Of a stretch of 64,000 bases of DNA, positions 42,205 to 50,845 are shown piece after piece. The stretch covers positions 21,171-85,170 of the forward strand of contig JAEOTO010000007.1 of NCBI GenBank assembly GCA_016839805.1, read 5' to 3'. Below the pieces are notes generated by a model that was not told the DNA's origin, did no database searches, and was given only the letters and a program-made list of their open reading frames with translations. This stretch comes from Candidatus Hermodarchaeota archaeon. Its GTDB lineage: Archaea > Asgardarchaeota > Hermodarchaeia > Hermodarchaeales > Hermodarchaeaceae. Numbering within the stretch: the first letter of the stretch is position 1; every line of letters starts with the position of its first letter. A program made the position numbers and the translations under genes.

Positions 42205-42774
42205 CTATTCATTCATTATTCGGTACTCATCCACCAGCAGATCCATTATGTACAAATCATAGAATTGGCCAAATCGCTGAATAGCTTCACGTTGACGACC
42301 CGTTTCCTTGAAACCTATTTTTTCATAGACTCGTTTACCACGGTAGTTGTACTCATAGCAAGTAAGATAGATTCTATGTAAGTTCAGAACATCAAAACCA
42401 AAGGTGACTAGGAGACTTACTGCCTCGGTTCCGAGCCCTTTATTCCAATGTTTCTTATTATGAATTGAGATGCCTAATTCAGCACTTCTATGAATTGCTT
42501 TCACTTTATTCAACCCACAAATCCCTAGAAAGGATTTGGGTTTTTGGAGTTCAATCGCAAATACATAATCAGTGCCTTCACGTCGTTGTCGTGTAAGTTG
42601 CTTAATCCATTCTTTCTCTTGCTCTGCTGAGACTGGTGTGATCGAATGAAGGGCTTGCCGAACTTCAAAATCGTTGAAATACCGGAGTATATCCGGAATA
42701 TCCTCAAATTCGGGACACCGTAATGTCACTCGTTCGCCATGAAACATAGGACAAACCAGCTTCTTGGGTTGCAA
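42205..42774 (-). CDS. GNAT acetyltransferase, RimJ/RimL type
   Basis: A 189-residue GNAT-fold acetyltransferase. GERVTLRCPEFEDIPDILRY is the first strand and helix; GICGLNKV and AELGISIHNKKHWNKGLGTEAV form the acetyl-CoA binding core with the R/Q-x-x-G-x-G/A loop in the form NKGLGTEA; NLHRIYLTCYEYN and VYEKIGFKETG end the fold. Members acetylate protein N-termini, amines or antibiotics. The frame opens at TTG 42774, with ATG 42747 as the alternative. It is convergent with the acyl-CoA dehydrogenase-like gene, six bases apart. Confidence 0.9.
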   Translation of the reverse strand: MQPKKLVCPMFHGERVTLRCPEFEDIPDILRYFNDFEVRQALHSITPVSAEQEKEWIKQLTRQRREGTDYVFAIELQKPKSFLGICGLNKVKAIHRSAELGISIHNKKHWNKGLGTEAVSLLVTFGFDVLNLHRIYLTCYEYNYRGKRVYEKIGFKETGRQREAIQRFGQFYDLYIMDLLVDEYRIMNE

Positions 42775-42960
42775 GTTAATTCACTTTTATTCCTGAAAAG
42801 ATTTCTATAACACCTTCTTCAAGGTTAATTCTTCAATGGGTGAATCTGGTGAAGTATAGTATCGACTTAATTTGTTTTCTCAGTATTAAGCAACAATGGA
42901 ACCAGGAGTTCTATATTCACTATATCTAACTCGCCGAGGATACCGGTTGGGATGGCTTCT

Positions 42961-43140
42961 TCATTTGGGAAGCCCAACATTCTTCAAGTGTTTTAATCCG
43001 GGAATTTTGGTAAATCGAGATTTTACTTCTTTGAAGCCTTTTTTCAACCATACAATTTGTTTGGCATTTTTGTGCTTTGGATGTTTGTGGGTTTTAACCT
43101 CCCTGCGAACGTAATGGCGAAAATCATAGTCCTTCACCAT
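42961..43140 (-). CDS. Small basic protein, 59 residues
   Basis: MVKDYDFRHYVRREVKTHKH begins a protein with over a third Lys, Arg and His. GAGGTG lies about six bases before ATG 43140, a good ribosome site, and the frame lies 37 bases downstream of the TetR gene on the same strand. The composition suggests nucleic-acid binding or a ribosome-associated role. No family was recognised. The opposite frame is also open but lacks a ribosome site and looks like an antisense shadow. Confidence 0.5.
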   Translation of the reverse strand: MVKDYDFRHYVRREVKTHKHPKHKNAKQIVWLKKGFKEVKSRFTKIPGLKHLKNVGLPK

Positions 43141-43177
43141 ATCTAACACCTCATCGCAGGTTTCACGTACTCACCTT

Positions 43178-43795
43178 TTATGCTCGATTCGATCGCATGG
43201 AAGTAATTGTGGTTTCTTTGCGGAGTACGCCTTCCTTGAGAATATCAATGAAGTCATGTAATCTATCTTCAGATTCACTAAGAAAATCTTCGCCAATCAC
43301 TCGAGCAAACAAACCTGAATACATGACGAAACTGGCAAACGCAAAGGCTGCAACCCGGGGATTCGTTCCATAGATATTTCTTTCACGAATTTGTTCATCA
43401 AAATACTCCGTAAGCTGTTTAACAATCGCATCAGGAATTGAAGACAGCGTTTCTAATACCTCAGGACGTTTCCTCCCCTCAGAAATCAACATAATAATCA
43501 GATCAGCGTTCTGCTCCGTAAACCTTAACAAATTACGACCCGTCTCAACTAAGAAATCACGCTTCTTGGTAACCTTCTCAGCCTGAAGAATGTAATCAAG
43601 TTTTCTCAACGTATCTTCTTGGGCTTTCTTCACCACAGCATCCAAGATGTTCGTCTTAGATTTAAATCGACGAAACAGCGTAACCTCGTTGACCCCAGCA
43701 TCCTCCGCTATACGCCTTGTAGTGGTTGCTTTGAAGCCATTTTTCACAAAGAGCGTCGTTGCGGCGTCGAGAATCTTCTTTTCAACTTCAGTCAT
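43178..43795 (-). CDS. TetR-family transcriptional regulator
   Basis: A 205-residue TetR regulator. The N-terminal helix-turn-helix is clear: ILDAATTLFVKNGFKATTTR, then IAEDAGVNEVTLFRRFKSK. The C-terminal 140 residues are a helical ligand-binding domain of its own type (TEQNADLIIMLISEG). ATG 43795 is chosen over a TTG or ATG eight codons earlier because the longer form would run across a palindrome. That palindrome (43799-43814) lies immediately before the start and is a likely autoregulatory operator. The divergent SPFH gene is the obvious second target. Confidence 0.92.
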   Translation of the reverse strand: MTEVEKKILDAATTLFVKNGFKATTTRRIAEDAGVNEVTLFRRFKSKTNILDAVVKKAQEDTLRKLDYILQAEKVTKKRDFLVETGRNLLRFTEQNADLIIMLISEGRKRPEVLETLSSIPDAIVKQLTEYFDEQIRERNIYGTNPRVAAFAFASFVMYSGLFARVIGEDFLSESEDRLHDFIDILKEGVLRKETTITSMRSNRA

Positions 43796-43798
43796 GAT

Positions 43799-43814
43799 GC
43801 AAGTAAGCACTTGC
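43799..43814. promoter_or_regulatory. Palindromic operator next to the TetR start
   Basis: GCAAGT and ACTTGC flank a 4-base AAGC centre, three bases before the TetR gene start codon. A TetR dimer bound there would block its own transcription or translation initiation region. Confidence 0.6.
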
Positions 43815-43990
43815 TTCACTTAAAAGGCTTATGTAATTGACAACTCACACACCATAAAATACTAGTTAGGATTTTTCCACCATCTAATAATCTAAAAATG
43901 TAAAAGCATGCACACTACATTACATACGAAATGCAAGGACGAGACATGAACCATTCTTGCGTTGAAATATTTCAATGGAAGGGATTTGAA

Positions 43991-44962
43991 ATGAGTGAAA
44001 TGCATTTATCCGAAGATGAAGAAAGACGAATGTACGAATACAAGGGATCACCGCTCCCGTTTGCGACGTTTCTAATCTTAGGTCTGATTTTCGTAATGCT
44101 GGCTATTTTTGGATTTACGGTGTTTGGACTTTTTTTGGGCTTCTTTCTCACCCTAATGCTCATCGGGTTTTTTGGTGTCCTGGCAATATTGTGCTTTATA
44201 CTGGTGCCAATGACCATTGCTATCAACCAACAATGGCAAGAAGCTATCATACTTCGATTTGGTAAATTCAAGCGACTCGTGGGTCCAGGCATGTTCTTTA
44301 AATGGCCAGGAATTGAACGATTTGTCCGACAGGACATCCGTATTCAAACCTTAGACGTTATGAAACAAGAAGTCATGACGAGAGACAACATCAGTTTATA
44401 TGTCGATGCCGTGGTCTTCATGAAAGTCACTAATACTGCCAAGAGCCTCATCAATATACAACGTGTCAATATGAGTACTGTTCAATATTCGCAAACAACG
44501 ATGAGAGATGTTATCGGCAACGTCGAATTAGATGAATTGCTCGCTCAACGTGATCAAATCGCAGATCGAATTAAAATGATTGTGGACAAAGAAACTGAAG
44601 AATGGGGAGTTGATATCCTCAGTGTCAACTTACAGAACATCGAATTACCAGCTGATATGAAACGTGTTATCGCCCGTCAAGCTGAAGCAGAACGGGAACG
44701 ACGTGCTGTAATCATCAAGAGTGAAGGTGAACTAATCGCTGCTCAAAACCTCCAAGAAGCTGTAGAAAAAATGAGTTCTCAAGCACTATATCTGCGAACA
44801 CTTTCAAGCCTTGAGGATATCAGCTTTGATCAAAGCAACACAATTGTCTTTGCTATTCCCATGGACATTGTAAGAGGCGAGGTTATGGGACTGGCTGGGC
44901 TTGTTGGGGCAGGTGAACCAGCACCTGTTCGTCAGCTTCGTCGAAGGAGAAAGCAAGAGTAA
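43991..44962 (+). CDS. SPFH/Band 7 (stomatin-like) membrane protein
   Basis: A 323-residue SPFH protein. Two hydrophobic segments at about residues 23-52 and 55-80 form a hairpin anchor. The Band 7 domain follows (QQWQEAIILRFGKFKRLVGPGMFF, described in parts: EAIILRFGKF and VGPGMFFKWPG; then MTRDNISLYVDAVVFMKV and EWGVDILSVNLQNIELP), then a coiled coil with AEAERERRAVIIKSEGE. The C-terminus is Arg-rich (RQLRRRRKQE). Such proteins form membrane rings or scaffolds for proteases and lipid domains. AAGG before ATG 43991 makes this the start; ATG 43931 is upstream in frame. It is divergent from the TetR gene. Confidence 0.93.
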   Translation: MSEMHLSEDEERRMYEYKGSPLPFATFLILGLIFVMLAIFGFTVFGLFLGFFLTLMLIGFFGVLAILCFILVPMTIAINQQWQEAIILRFGKFKRLVGPGMFFKWPGIERFVRQDIRIQTLDVMKQEVMTRDNISLYVDAVVFMKVTNTAKSLINIQRVNMSTVQYSQTTMRDVIGNVELDELLAQRDQIADRIKMIVDKETEEWGVDILSVNLQNIELPADMKRVIARQAEAERERRAVIIKSEGELIAAQNLQEAVEKMSSQALYLRTLSSLEDISFDQSNTIVFAIPMDIVRGEVMGLAGLVGAGEPAPVRQLRRRRKQE

Positions 44963-44988
44963 GTGTTTTCCAACTAAACATAAATTCG

Positions 44989-45035
44989 AGAGTCGATTAG
45001 GAATTGTCCTTTTCGACTCTTTTTATTCTTTTTAG
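44989..45035 (+). terminator. Hairpin terminator after the SPFH gene
   Basis: AGAGTCGA and TCGACTCT form an 8-bp stem; inside the loop AGGA and TCCT can pair again. T-rich sequence follows to about 45035. Confidence 0.7.
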
Positions 45036-45123
45036 GTTCTTTTTAATCATTGACGCATTGTTGTGATATTTCTAAGTCTCTTTTTTCCTAATCTGCTGGT
45101 TTCTACGGAATAAAATAACTTCA

Positions 45124-45297
45124 TTGATAGGATTAATTTCTGCCATCATTGCAGACTTTTTCTTCAAATTACTGGGAGTTATCCAGTTTACCACAACACT
45201 CGTTGTTCAAAATATAATTTTAGTCTTTTTCATCGTTGCCTATCTAATAACGCGTAAACTTTCCAAGCCTGCTCTTAATTCAGTTAAATCGTCGTAA
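45124..45297 (+). CDS. Possible small two-helix membrane protein
   Basis: A 57-codon frame from TTG 45124 to TAA 45297: LIGLISAIIADFFFKLLGV, a short polar turn (QFTTT), a second hydrophobic stretch (VVQNIILVFFIVAYLI) and a basic end (TRKLSKPALNSVKSS). Two helices with a positive C-terminal tail are typical of small membrane proteins. No ATG or good ribosome site is present, and the frame can be read further upstream without a start. It lies after the SPFH terminator and convergent to the sugar-isomerase-like gene. Confidence 0.35.
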   Translation: MIGLISAIIADFFFKLLGVIQFTTTLVVQNIILVFFIVAYLITRKLSKPALNSVKSS

Positions 45298-45312
45298 TAG
45301 TGCTAAACGCCC

Positions 45313-46554
45313 CTATAATCGGCGCTGAATAAAGTCAAAAAAATCGTATATCCGTCGTTTGTGTTTACCAGGTATGATGATATGATGATTCGCAAGTGAG
45401 AGATTCAAGAAGTAGCTTACGGGTTCTGTAAGGGTTGCACGAATTTGGGTACGACATTGATTTTCATTCGTTAGATTTTTGGTGATAACACCCTCAGCGA
45501 CCCAGAAGTCGGTGAGTTCTTTGCCGAACATCTTGAATACTGTGATATCACGGAAAGGGAATCGACCGCGAATCGCGACGCTTTTGTCAGTTTCATAATG
45601 TGTCATTATTTTGTAGGATTCAAGAATTGTTGTAGGTACAGTACAATGGGCAAATACAACGGAGTTGTTATCAACATTAACATCAACGACATTTGCCATG
45701 AAGGCGGATTGGTGGGTTAAGAATTTGCTCACCATCATAGTGAAAGTTGAGGGCAAATCGCCCTCACAACCAGCGACAATTCCTTCCAGGGTATTTAGGT
45801 GAGACGTGGCATAACATGCCGAGATATCGGTTTTTTCAAGTAAGTCAAAACATTCGAGAGTAACAGCGTCTAATTCATGATTCTTTACTAATGCAGCGAG
45901 CGCTTGGGCTACAATAGCTGATTGTTGAATATGTTTGTTGTCACATTCAATTCCTTGCGCTTCAGAAAGAAACTGTTGCAAGTGTGGACTGAACTCTTCC
46001 CATAGGTCATCTTTGGTCATATCAATCAGAGTTTTCATGGGGTAGTCCTTGAACTCTACACCCCATTTACGAGACACAGCAGATCGATCAAGATTGGATG
46101 CGATTAGCCAAGATGACGATTTCCCAAAAACTCCAATTCGGCTAGATTGGATCCGGGATATGACTTCAGAGAAGTCACACCACTCATTAATACGAGGGAT
46201 GAGATTTTCGAGGGAATCATGGATTATACGTGCCGGAATATTCTGTAGTTGTAGAGCGGTTCGGATTTCCATTGCCGCAGGTAAAGAATTACTTCCCTCA
46301 TGACTAAGAAGAAGAATTGGTGAATTTAACTTTGCCTTAGAAATGAATTGAGCTATGTCGTTTTCCGTCCCACCCGTCCCTACGAATAAATAGTTGTGTT
46401 GCTCTCGAATGGATTTGTCGCGTTTTACTCCTTTTTCAAAGAATGATTCAACGGTGTACAGATTGGCATTCGTGTTTTTCAGTTTCGCGGTAATCGTTGA
46501 GATGCGTTGTTTTGGGGTGACAGTTGAAAAGAAGGTTATGATGTTTACAGTCAA
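45313..46554 (-). CDS. Fucose/arabinose isomerase-like sugar isomerase
   Basis: A 413-residue protein with the organisation of the FucI/AraA-related archaeal isomerases. GTGGTENDIAQFI near residue 60 and ILLLSHEGSNSLPAAMEIR belong to the first domain; RIGVFGKSSSWLIASNLD marks the start of the second; AVTLECFDLL, then GIVAGCEGDLPSTFTMMV, and VVFAHCTVP supply acidic and His residues at the positions of the metal site. The reaction would be aldose-ketose interconversion, substrate unknown. Parts of the active site differ from characterised FucI, so it could be a relative with another role. Single gene, divergent from the MFS gene at 46.9 kb. Confidence 0.72.
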   Translation of the reverse strand: MTVNIITFFSTVTPKQRISTITAKLKNTNANLYTVESFFEKGVKRDKSIREQHNYLFVGTGGTENDIAQFISKAKLNSPILLLSHEGSNSLPAAMEIRTALQLQNIPARIIHDSLENLIPRINEWCDFSEVISRIQSSRIGVFGKSSSWLIASNLDRSAVSRKWGVEFKDYPMKTLIDMTKDDLWEEFSPHLQQFLSEAQGIECDNKHIQQSAIVAQALAALVKNHELDAVTLECFDLLEKTDISACYATSHLNTLEGIVAGCEGDLPSTFTMMVSKFLTHQSAFMANVVDVNVDNNSVVFAHCTVPTTILESYKIMTHYETDKSVAIRGRFPFRDITVFKMFGKELTDFWVAEGVITKNLTNENQCRTQIRATLTEPVSYFLNLSLANHHIIIPGKHKRRIYDFFDFIQRRL

Positions 46555-46920
46555 ACCTATCCCTCATTGGGAGTTTTTACATAAATGGAACGTGTTCTTA
46601 GTCTATAGTATTGCTTCTTGGTTTAAAATCAATATTGTCAGGTGTCAGAAGCTGCTCGAGATTAATATCTGAGGATATGAGTCTCAGTTTCTCGTGAGTC
46701 AACGATCAGCATTGTATGCAGTCTTGATCCAGTTGACTACTTTATCGTCTATTTGTTCTATCTTCTTAATCACTCCCAGAATGATGAACGACTTGAAGTA
46801 TCTTATAATATTCCTCGTTTTACTATGGAAGAACAAAACTGTGAATTATGAATTTATTGATAAGGAAGAAGGTCGCTTGGTTGCCACTATTATTACGGTT
46901 CTTGATTTGGAGCGACCACG
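46555..46920. other. Divergent promoter region without a gene
   Basis: This 366-base AT-rich spacer separates the sugar-isomerase-like gene from an MFS gene. A frame on the plus strand (46694-46924) runs through it and ends in an ATGA overlap with the MFS start, but it has no good start and its composition is that of spacer DNA. GGAG at 46909-46912 is the MFS ribosome site. Confidence 0.5.
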
Positions 46921-48393
46921 ATGAGTATTCTCGCACGGCTCTTCGGATTAAAAGAGGCAACTCCAGAAGGACTCCGACTAGCCAAGATCATTGCAATTTT
47001 GCTCCCTGCCTTCGCAATGTCGTTCCAAATCTCGACCACATTTTATATGATCTTTATTGCTGAGAATCTCGGTGGTGGTGATTACCTAGCAGGCATCGCG
47101 TTAGTAGGGCTACTAGTTGTTGTCCAAATGGCGATACAAACTGCACTCGATTATCCCACTGCCGCATTGGGTGATTGGATTGGTCATCGCTGGATTATTG
47201 CTTCAGCTATGGTGTGTTATGGGATTGCTTTTTGGCTGACCTCTATGGTTACCCATGCAACTCCATTCACACATTTCTTGCTCATCTATATACTATTTGG
47301 CTTGGGGGCTTCTCAGGAGAGTGGTGCATTCCAAGCGTGGTTCGATAATAACTACCGTGTTGCTATGCCACAGGATGAGGATCGCAAGCAATATGGTGTC
47401 TTTTCCGGAAAATTAGGAATGTTGTGGCAAATTGCATCAGTTTCTGTACTCATTCCAGGCAGTTTCTTTGCCTTAGTATACGGGCGAGAATGGGTCTTTT
47501 GGGTGCAAGCGATTCTTAGCTTCGTATTAACAATTGTTGTATTGACTGTCGTAAAAGATCTCCCAGGTGTCCGAAAGATGAGTCAAGAACGTCCGTCCCT
47601 TCGGGATTATGGGAAAATCCTCAAGGATGGGGTTAAATTTACTTTCTCATCACGGTTCATAAGTTTCATCATTTTTGGTGAAGTTCTCATCTGGGCTACT
47701 GGCGCACTCTGGTGGAACATCATTCTCTTTCCACTTTATTTTAGCTATCTTCTTACCGATGTAATGGTCTCCTTCTTTAGGACCATTATATTTATCCCAG
47801 AAGCTGTCATACAAGAACGTAGTGGTGTATTATCCAAACGATTTGACCCAATAAAATGGGTTCCTCGCTTCCGCTTTCTTCAATTCTGTGGGTTCACCTT
47901 TTATCTTCTTCTTGCCTTCACCACGTTCTTCTTCCCTCCACCTGACGCTAGCACTCCACTGCTCTTTATTCCGATCCCTTGGATTGCCCTTTACCCTATA
48001 CCGCATTTTTCAGCAATCTTCCTCATCTTTCCCATCACATCAATTATTCCTATTGTAATCATTTTCGTCATATTCTTAATTAGCGATGTATTTGCTGCCC
48101 TTGCACAGATTCTGAATCAACGCGTCTTAATCGATGTAGTTCCCAGTCATATTCGAAATAGCCTATATTCCTTTAGACCAACCCTAGCGATGTTAGTTGC
48201 TATGCCCTTAATGATTATTTTCAGTCTTGTTTTAACCATATACCGTTTCCCTCTGACCCTAGCCTTGGTTTCATTAGTTGCACTACTTGGAGCATATCTT
48301 TCAAAAAAGGGATTCAGCTATCCTATTCCCAAAGTGAAGGATGAACCTGATGCTGTTGCTGAAGAAATCGAACCCGAACCACCTAAAATCTAA
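46921..48393 (+). CDS. MFS-like multipass transporter
   Basis: A 490-residue protein with about 12 membrane helices. The first half shows the MFS loop in divergent form (TAALGDWIGHRWIIASAMV), and LGASQESGAFQAWFDNNYR forms a conserved cytosolic/helix region seen in some sugar or drug MFS proteins of the same architecture. A long cytosolic loop (residues about 300-315, KRFDPIKWVPRFRF) separates the halves, and the C-terminus is Glu/Pro-rich (EEIEPEPPKI). GGAG lies eight bases before the ATG. Its stop codon region overlaps by four bases the end of the convergent isopentenyl phosphate kinase gene. Confidence 0.85.
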   Translation: MSILARLFGLKEATPEGLRLAKIIAILLPAFAMSFQISTTFYMIFIAENLGGGDYLAGIALVGLLVVVQMAIQTALDYPTAALGDWIGHRWIIASAMVCYGIAFWLTSMVTHATPFTHFLLIYILFGLGASQESGAFQAWFDNNYRVAMPQDEDRKQYGVFSGKLGMLWQIASVSVLIPGSFFALVYGREWVFWVQAILSFVLTIVVLTVVKDLPGVRKMSQERPSLRDYGKILKDGVKFTFSSRFISFIIFGEVLIWATGALWWNIILFPLYFSYLLTDVMVSFFRTIIFIPEAVIQERSGVLSKRFDPIKWVPRFRFLQFCGFTFYLLLAFTTFFFPPPDASTPLLFIPIPWIALYPIPHFSAIFLIFPITSIIPIVIIFVIFLISDVFAALAQILNQRVLIDVVPSHIRNSLYSFRPTLAMLVAMPLMIIFSLVLTIYRFPLTLALVSLVALLGAYLSKKGFSYPIPKVKDEPDAVAEEIEPEPPKI

Positions 48394-49193
48394 AGCGTGA
48401 TACGAGTACAGGGCACTGTTGAATCACCTTGAATGTACCGACGTAAAATCCCAGGCTTCGTCATCCCAATTATTGCTACATTAGCCCCCGCATCCAAAAT
48501 GGGTTTAAACCCTTTGATTTCCTCTAACTTACCCCGCATCCCCTTCGTTATATCTGGTGACACAGATTCCTCAGCTAATTTTTCCACTTCATGAATGCGG
48601 CTTAATGTAATTTTTGGGATTAGTTTCGCCTTTGAATCTAGTTTAGGATCAGCAGTGTAAATCCCCGGGACATCAGTTGCAAAAATGATATGTTTGGGAT
48701 TCAACAGTTGAGCTAGGAGATGAATCACTTTGTCACCTGAGCAGACACTAAAACCGCGCTGGTCATCAGCGCACATATCGCCTCCTAATAACAATGTCAT
48801 GCCAAGATCCAGATATTGTCTAAGTCCACCACTGAAATGACCACTGATTTCACCATTAGTCATGAAGAAAATATTACTGGGCAAGAACACAACTGGTGCT
48901 AATCCTGCTTCTTGAAGAGCCTTCGTCACTGCAATTCTGAGGTCGAAGACTTCAACCATGGTTTGAGATAATCCGGGTAATTGTTTAGCATCTTGAAACC
49001 CCGCATATAGTTTACGTTTGATAACGGGTACATGGCCAAAGCTGCCAACGCCATGGACAATAATGCAAGGACCTAGAACTTCAGCAATTTCTTGTGTGAC
49101 GCGTTTGAGAATATCCTTGCGTAATGTGTAGGGTTTGTTTTTATCGGTGATGAGTGCACCACCGAGTTTGATAATGGTCAAATCCGTTACCAT
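48390..49193 (-). CDS. Isopentenyl phosphate kinase
   Basis: A 267-residue amino-acid-kinase fold enzyme that phosphorylates isopentenyl phosphate to isopentenyl diphosphate in the archaeal mevalonate pathway. IIKLGGALITDKNK is the N-terminal phosphate loop; HGVGSFGH (47-54) holds the catalytic His54; ATDVPGIYTADP and SPDITKGMRGKLEEI are the nucleotide-site motifs. The usual HGGGSFGH glycine at position 49 is Val here, and DVTGGM is DITKGM. AAGGAG is upstream of ATG 49193. The product supplies units for archaeal lipid side chains. Confidence 0.9.
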   Translation of the reverse strand: MVTDLTIIKLGGALITDKNKPYTLRKDILKRVTQEIAEVLGPCIIVHGVGSFGHVPVIKRKLYAGFQDAKQLPGLSQTMVEVFDLRIAVTKALQEAGLAPVVFLPSNIFFMTNGEISGHFSGGLRQYLDLGMTLLLGGDMCADDQRGFSVCSGDKVIHLLAQLLNPKHIIFATDVPGIYTADPKLDSKAKLIPKITLSRIHEVEKLAEESVSPDITKGMRGKLEEIKGFKPILDAGANVAIIGMTKPGILRRYIQGDSTVPCTRITL

Positions 49194-49306
49194 TGGCGTT
49201 ACAACTCCTTCATCTAATCCTTCCTTTTCGACACTCCATTTTGGTCCATGAAGGGGTAATGGGTGTAGGTATAGGGGTAAGTCCTGAAAAGGGCTTCTAA
49301 GGGGAA

Positions 49307-49778
49307 TTAGGGTAATGGAAAGAGATGCCAGAGGTAATGGGGGTACAAACCGAACCAGGAGAGAGCGAAAATTATGATTGTCGCTGCTAGTGGTATAAGG
49401 ATATTATCTGAATGTCGTGGGCTAAGAATCTCAACAATGGTTTTAACAGCAGAAACGATGAAAACCGGACCAATCAATGCTATAATGTTGATTGATGTGT
49501 AAACCGGGTCAATGATAAACCAATAGATACCCAGCAATCCAAAGGTAAAGAGGAGGCTAAAGAAGAACATCGCTAGACTGCCTTCAGCGTTTTTTTCACC
49601 GAATATTTTGAATTTATGCTTGCCATAGCGACGTCCTATGAGATCAGCGAAGCCGTCACCTCCTGCCAGGGGATCAAAGATTAGAAAGACAGTTGGAATG
49701 AAAATAGCGAAGTTAGGTGTACTGGTGTTATCTACTGGTGCAGTTGGTTACGTTGAATCCGATTAATGGGTTTACCAT
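49307..49778 (-). pseudogene. Decayed copy of the adjacent membrane gene, large internal deletion
   Basis: ATG 49778 with AGGTG upstream opens MVNPLIGFNVTN, which matches the start of the neighbour (IIVNPLAGLGVPD), but the frame stops after 16 codons. In another frame, from about 49755 to 49307, the sequence resumes with FAIFIPTVFLIFDPLAGG, YGKHKFKIFGEKNAEGSL and the three last helices, matching the C-terminal half of the neighbour (LFIPTALLIFGPLTGG, YGTHKFKVFTEKSIEGSL). About 135 codons in the middle are missing. The copy probably arose by tandem duplication followed by deletion. A 264-base C-terminal frame remains open. Confidence 0.75.
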
Positions 49779-49931
49779 AGTGGACACCTTTCTTGAATAG
49801 AAAGTATCAAAATGTTTTGAGTGAGTTTCTTTGTTATAAACAGCTAATATCTAAAGCTAGCAATCAAAGATCTTTGTCATCTATTTGCTTCATTTTTCAG
49901 TTTGATATGAGTGATAAGTCGAATTCTATGG

Positions 49932-50786
49932 TTAAGGGACAAAGGGGATTCTAAAGGGAAACACCACAAAGAAGGGGTATAACCCTAACAAATGAATGAC
50001 GAAAATAGTGAAGAATGCGACCACCGGTATCAAGACAACTTGGCTGTTTCGTGGACTTAATAGTTCAACAATTGTAGTAATTCCAGTTACGATGAAAATG
50101 GGAACGATGAGTGTAATAATGTTAAACGAGTTGTAGACTTGTCCAATGAATATCCAATAGATACCAAGCAAGCCAAAGGTAAAGATGAGGCTGAAGGTGA
50201 ACATAGAAAGGCTTCCTTCTATGCTCTTTTCAGTGAACACTTTGAACTTGTGTGTTCCGTATCGGTGGTGGATGAGGCTGGCAAAGTTAGCACCACCTGT
50301 TAATGGACCAAAGATGAGAAGAGCTGTGGGAATGAACAAACTGTAAATTGGAGCAGCTACCGAATTGAGTGGAACATACCAAAGATAGAGAGCAGCAAAT
50401 CCCATTAAGATGGCATAAAAGAGAGGTACTTTCATCAATCCTCTGGAGGTGCCATCGGGGGATATGGTTTGTTTGAACTCCTCGCCTTTAATCGTATCAG
50501 CGGCAACTAGAATATAGAGTAGGATAAGCAGACCTGGTAGAGCCGCGACCATATAACGGCTATAAAATCCCCCTGCAAAAAGTAACCAGCAGATTACAAA
50601 GATGGGTCCAAAAAACATCATGAAGAGCTTACTAGGCATGTAATCGGGTAGGCTTTCGCGTTTGCGAAACAGACCTATAATTCGAATTAGTATAATGGTA
50701 AAGAGGATTGTTATGACTAAAGCTAACGTGTCCCAGATCCAGTCAGGGACGCCTAAACCAGCCAATGGGTTTACGATTATTGCCAC
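49932..50786 (-). CDS. Eight-helix membrane protein, intact parent of the pseudogene
   Basis: A 284-residue polytopic protein. It has helices at about 18-38 and 55-95 and then several more, a conserved cytosolic loop in the second half (LTGGANFASLIHHRYGTHKFKV, given in parts: LTGGANFASLI and RYGTHKFKVF) and three final helices. The start is GTG 50786, whose neighbourhood is conserved in the decayed copy. The 140-base downstream spacer and the copy make a head-to-tail pair. No known family was recognised. It lies 60 bases from the small GTPase gene on the same strand, and membership in one transcript is likely. Confidence 0.75.
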   Translation of the reverse strand: MAIIVNPLAGLGVPDWIWDTLALVITILFTIILIRIIGLFRKRESLPDYMPSKLFMMFFGPIFVICWLLFAGGFYSRYMVAALPGLLILLYILVAADTIKGEEFKQTISPDGTSRGLMKVPLFYAILMGFAALYLWYVPLNSVAAPIYSLFIPTALLIFGPLTGGANFASLIHHRYGTHKFKVFTEKSIEGSLSMFTFSLIFTFGLLGIYWIFIGQVYNSFNIITLIVPIFIVTGITTIVELLSPRNSQVVLIPVVAFFTIFVIHLLGLYPFFVVFPFRIPFVP

Positions 50787-50845
50787 CTCTCAAATCAGTA
50801 CTCGGAAGAGTGAATCGTCTTCGTTGTTCCTGTATAAAAAGGAAA

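Noticed and set aside
42896..43114. 72-codon plus-strand frame
   Set aside because: It is antisense to the basic small gene at 42961-43140, lacks a ribosome site and has no convincing protein-like pattern.
46694..46924. 76-codon frame ending in ATGA overlap with the MFS start
   Set aside because: No start with a ribosome site and composition like spacer DNA; the overlap is probably chance.
49253..49316. G-run cluster suggesting a G-quadruplex
   Set aside because: Runs of three to four Gs are separated by long and uneven loops; it is more simply the tail of the decayed gene region.
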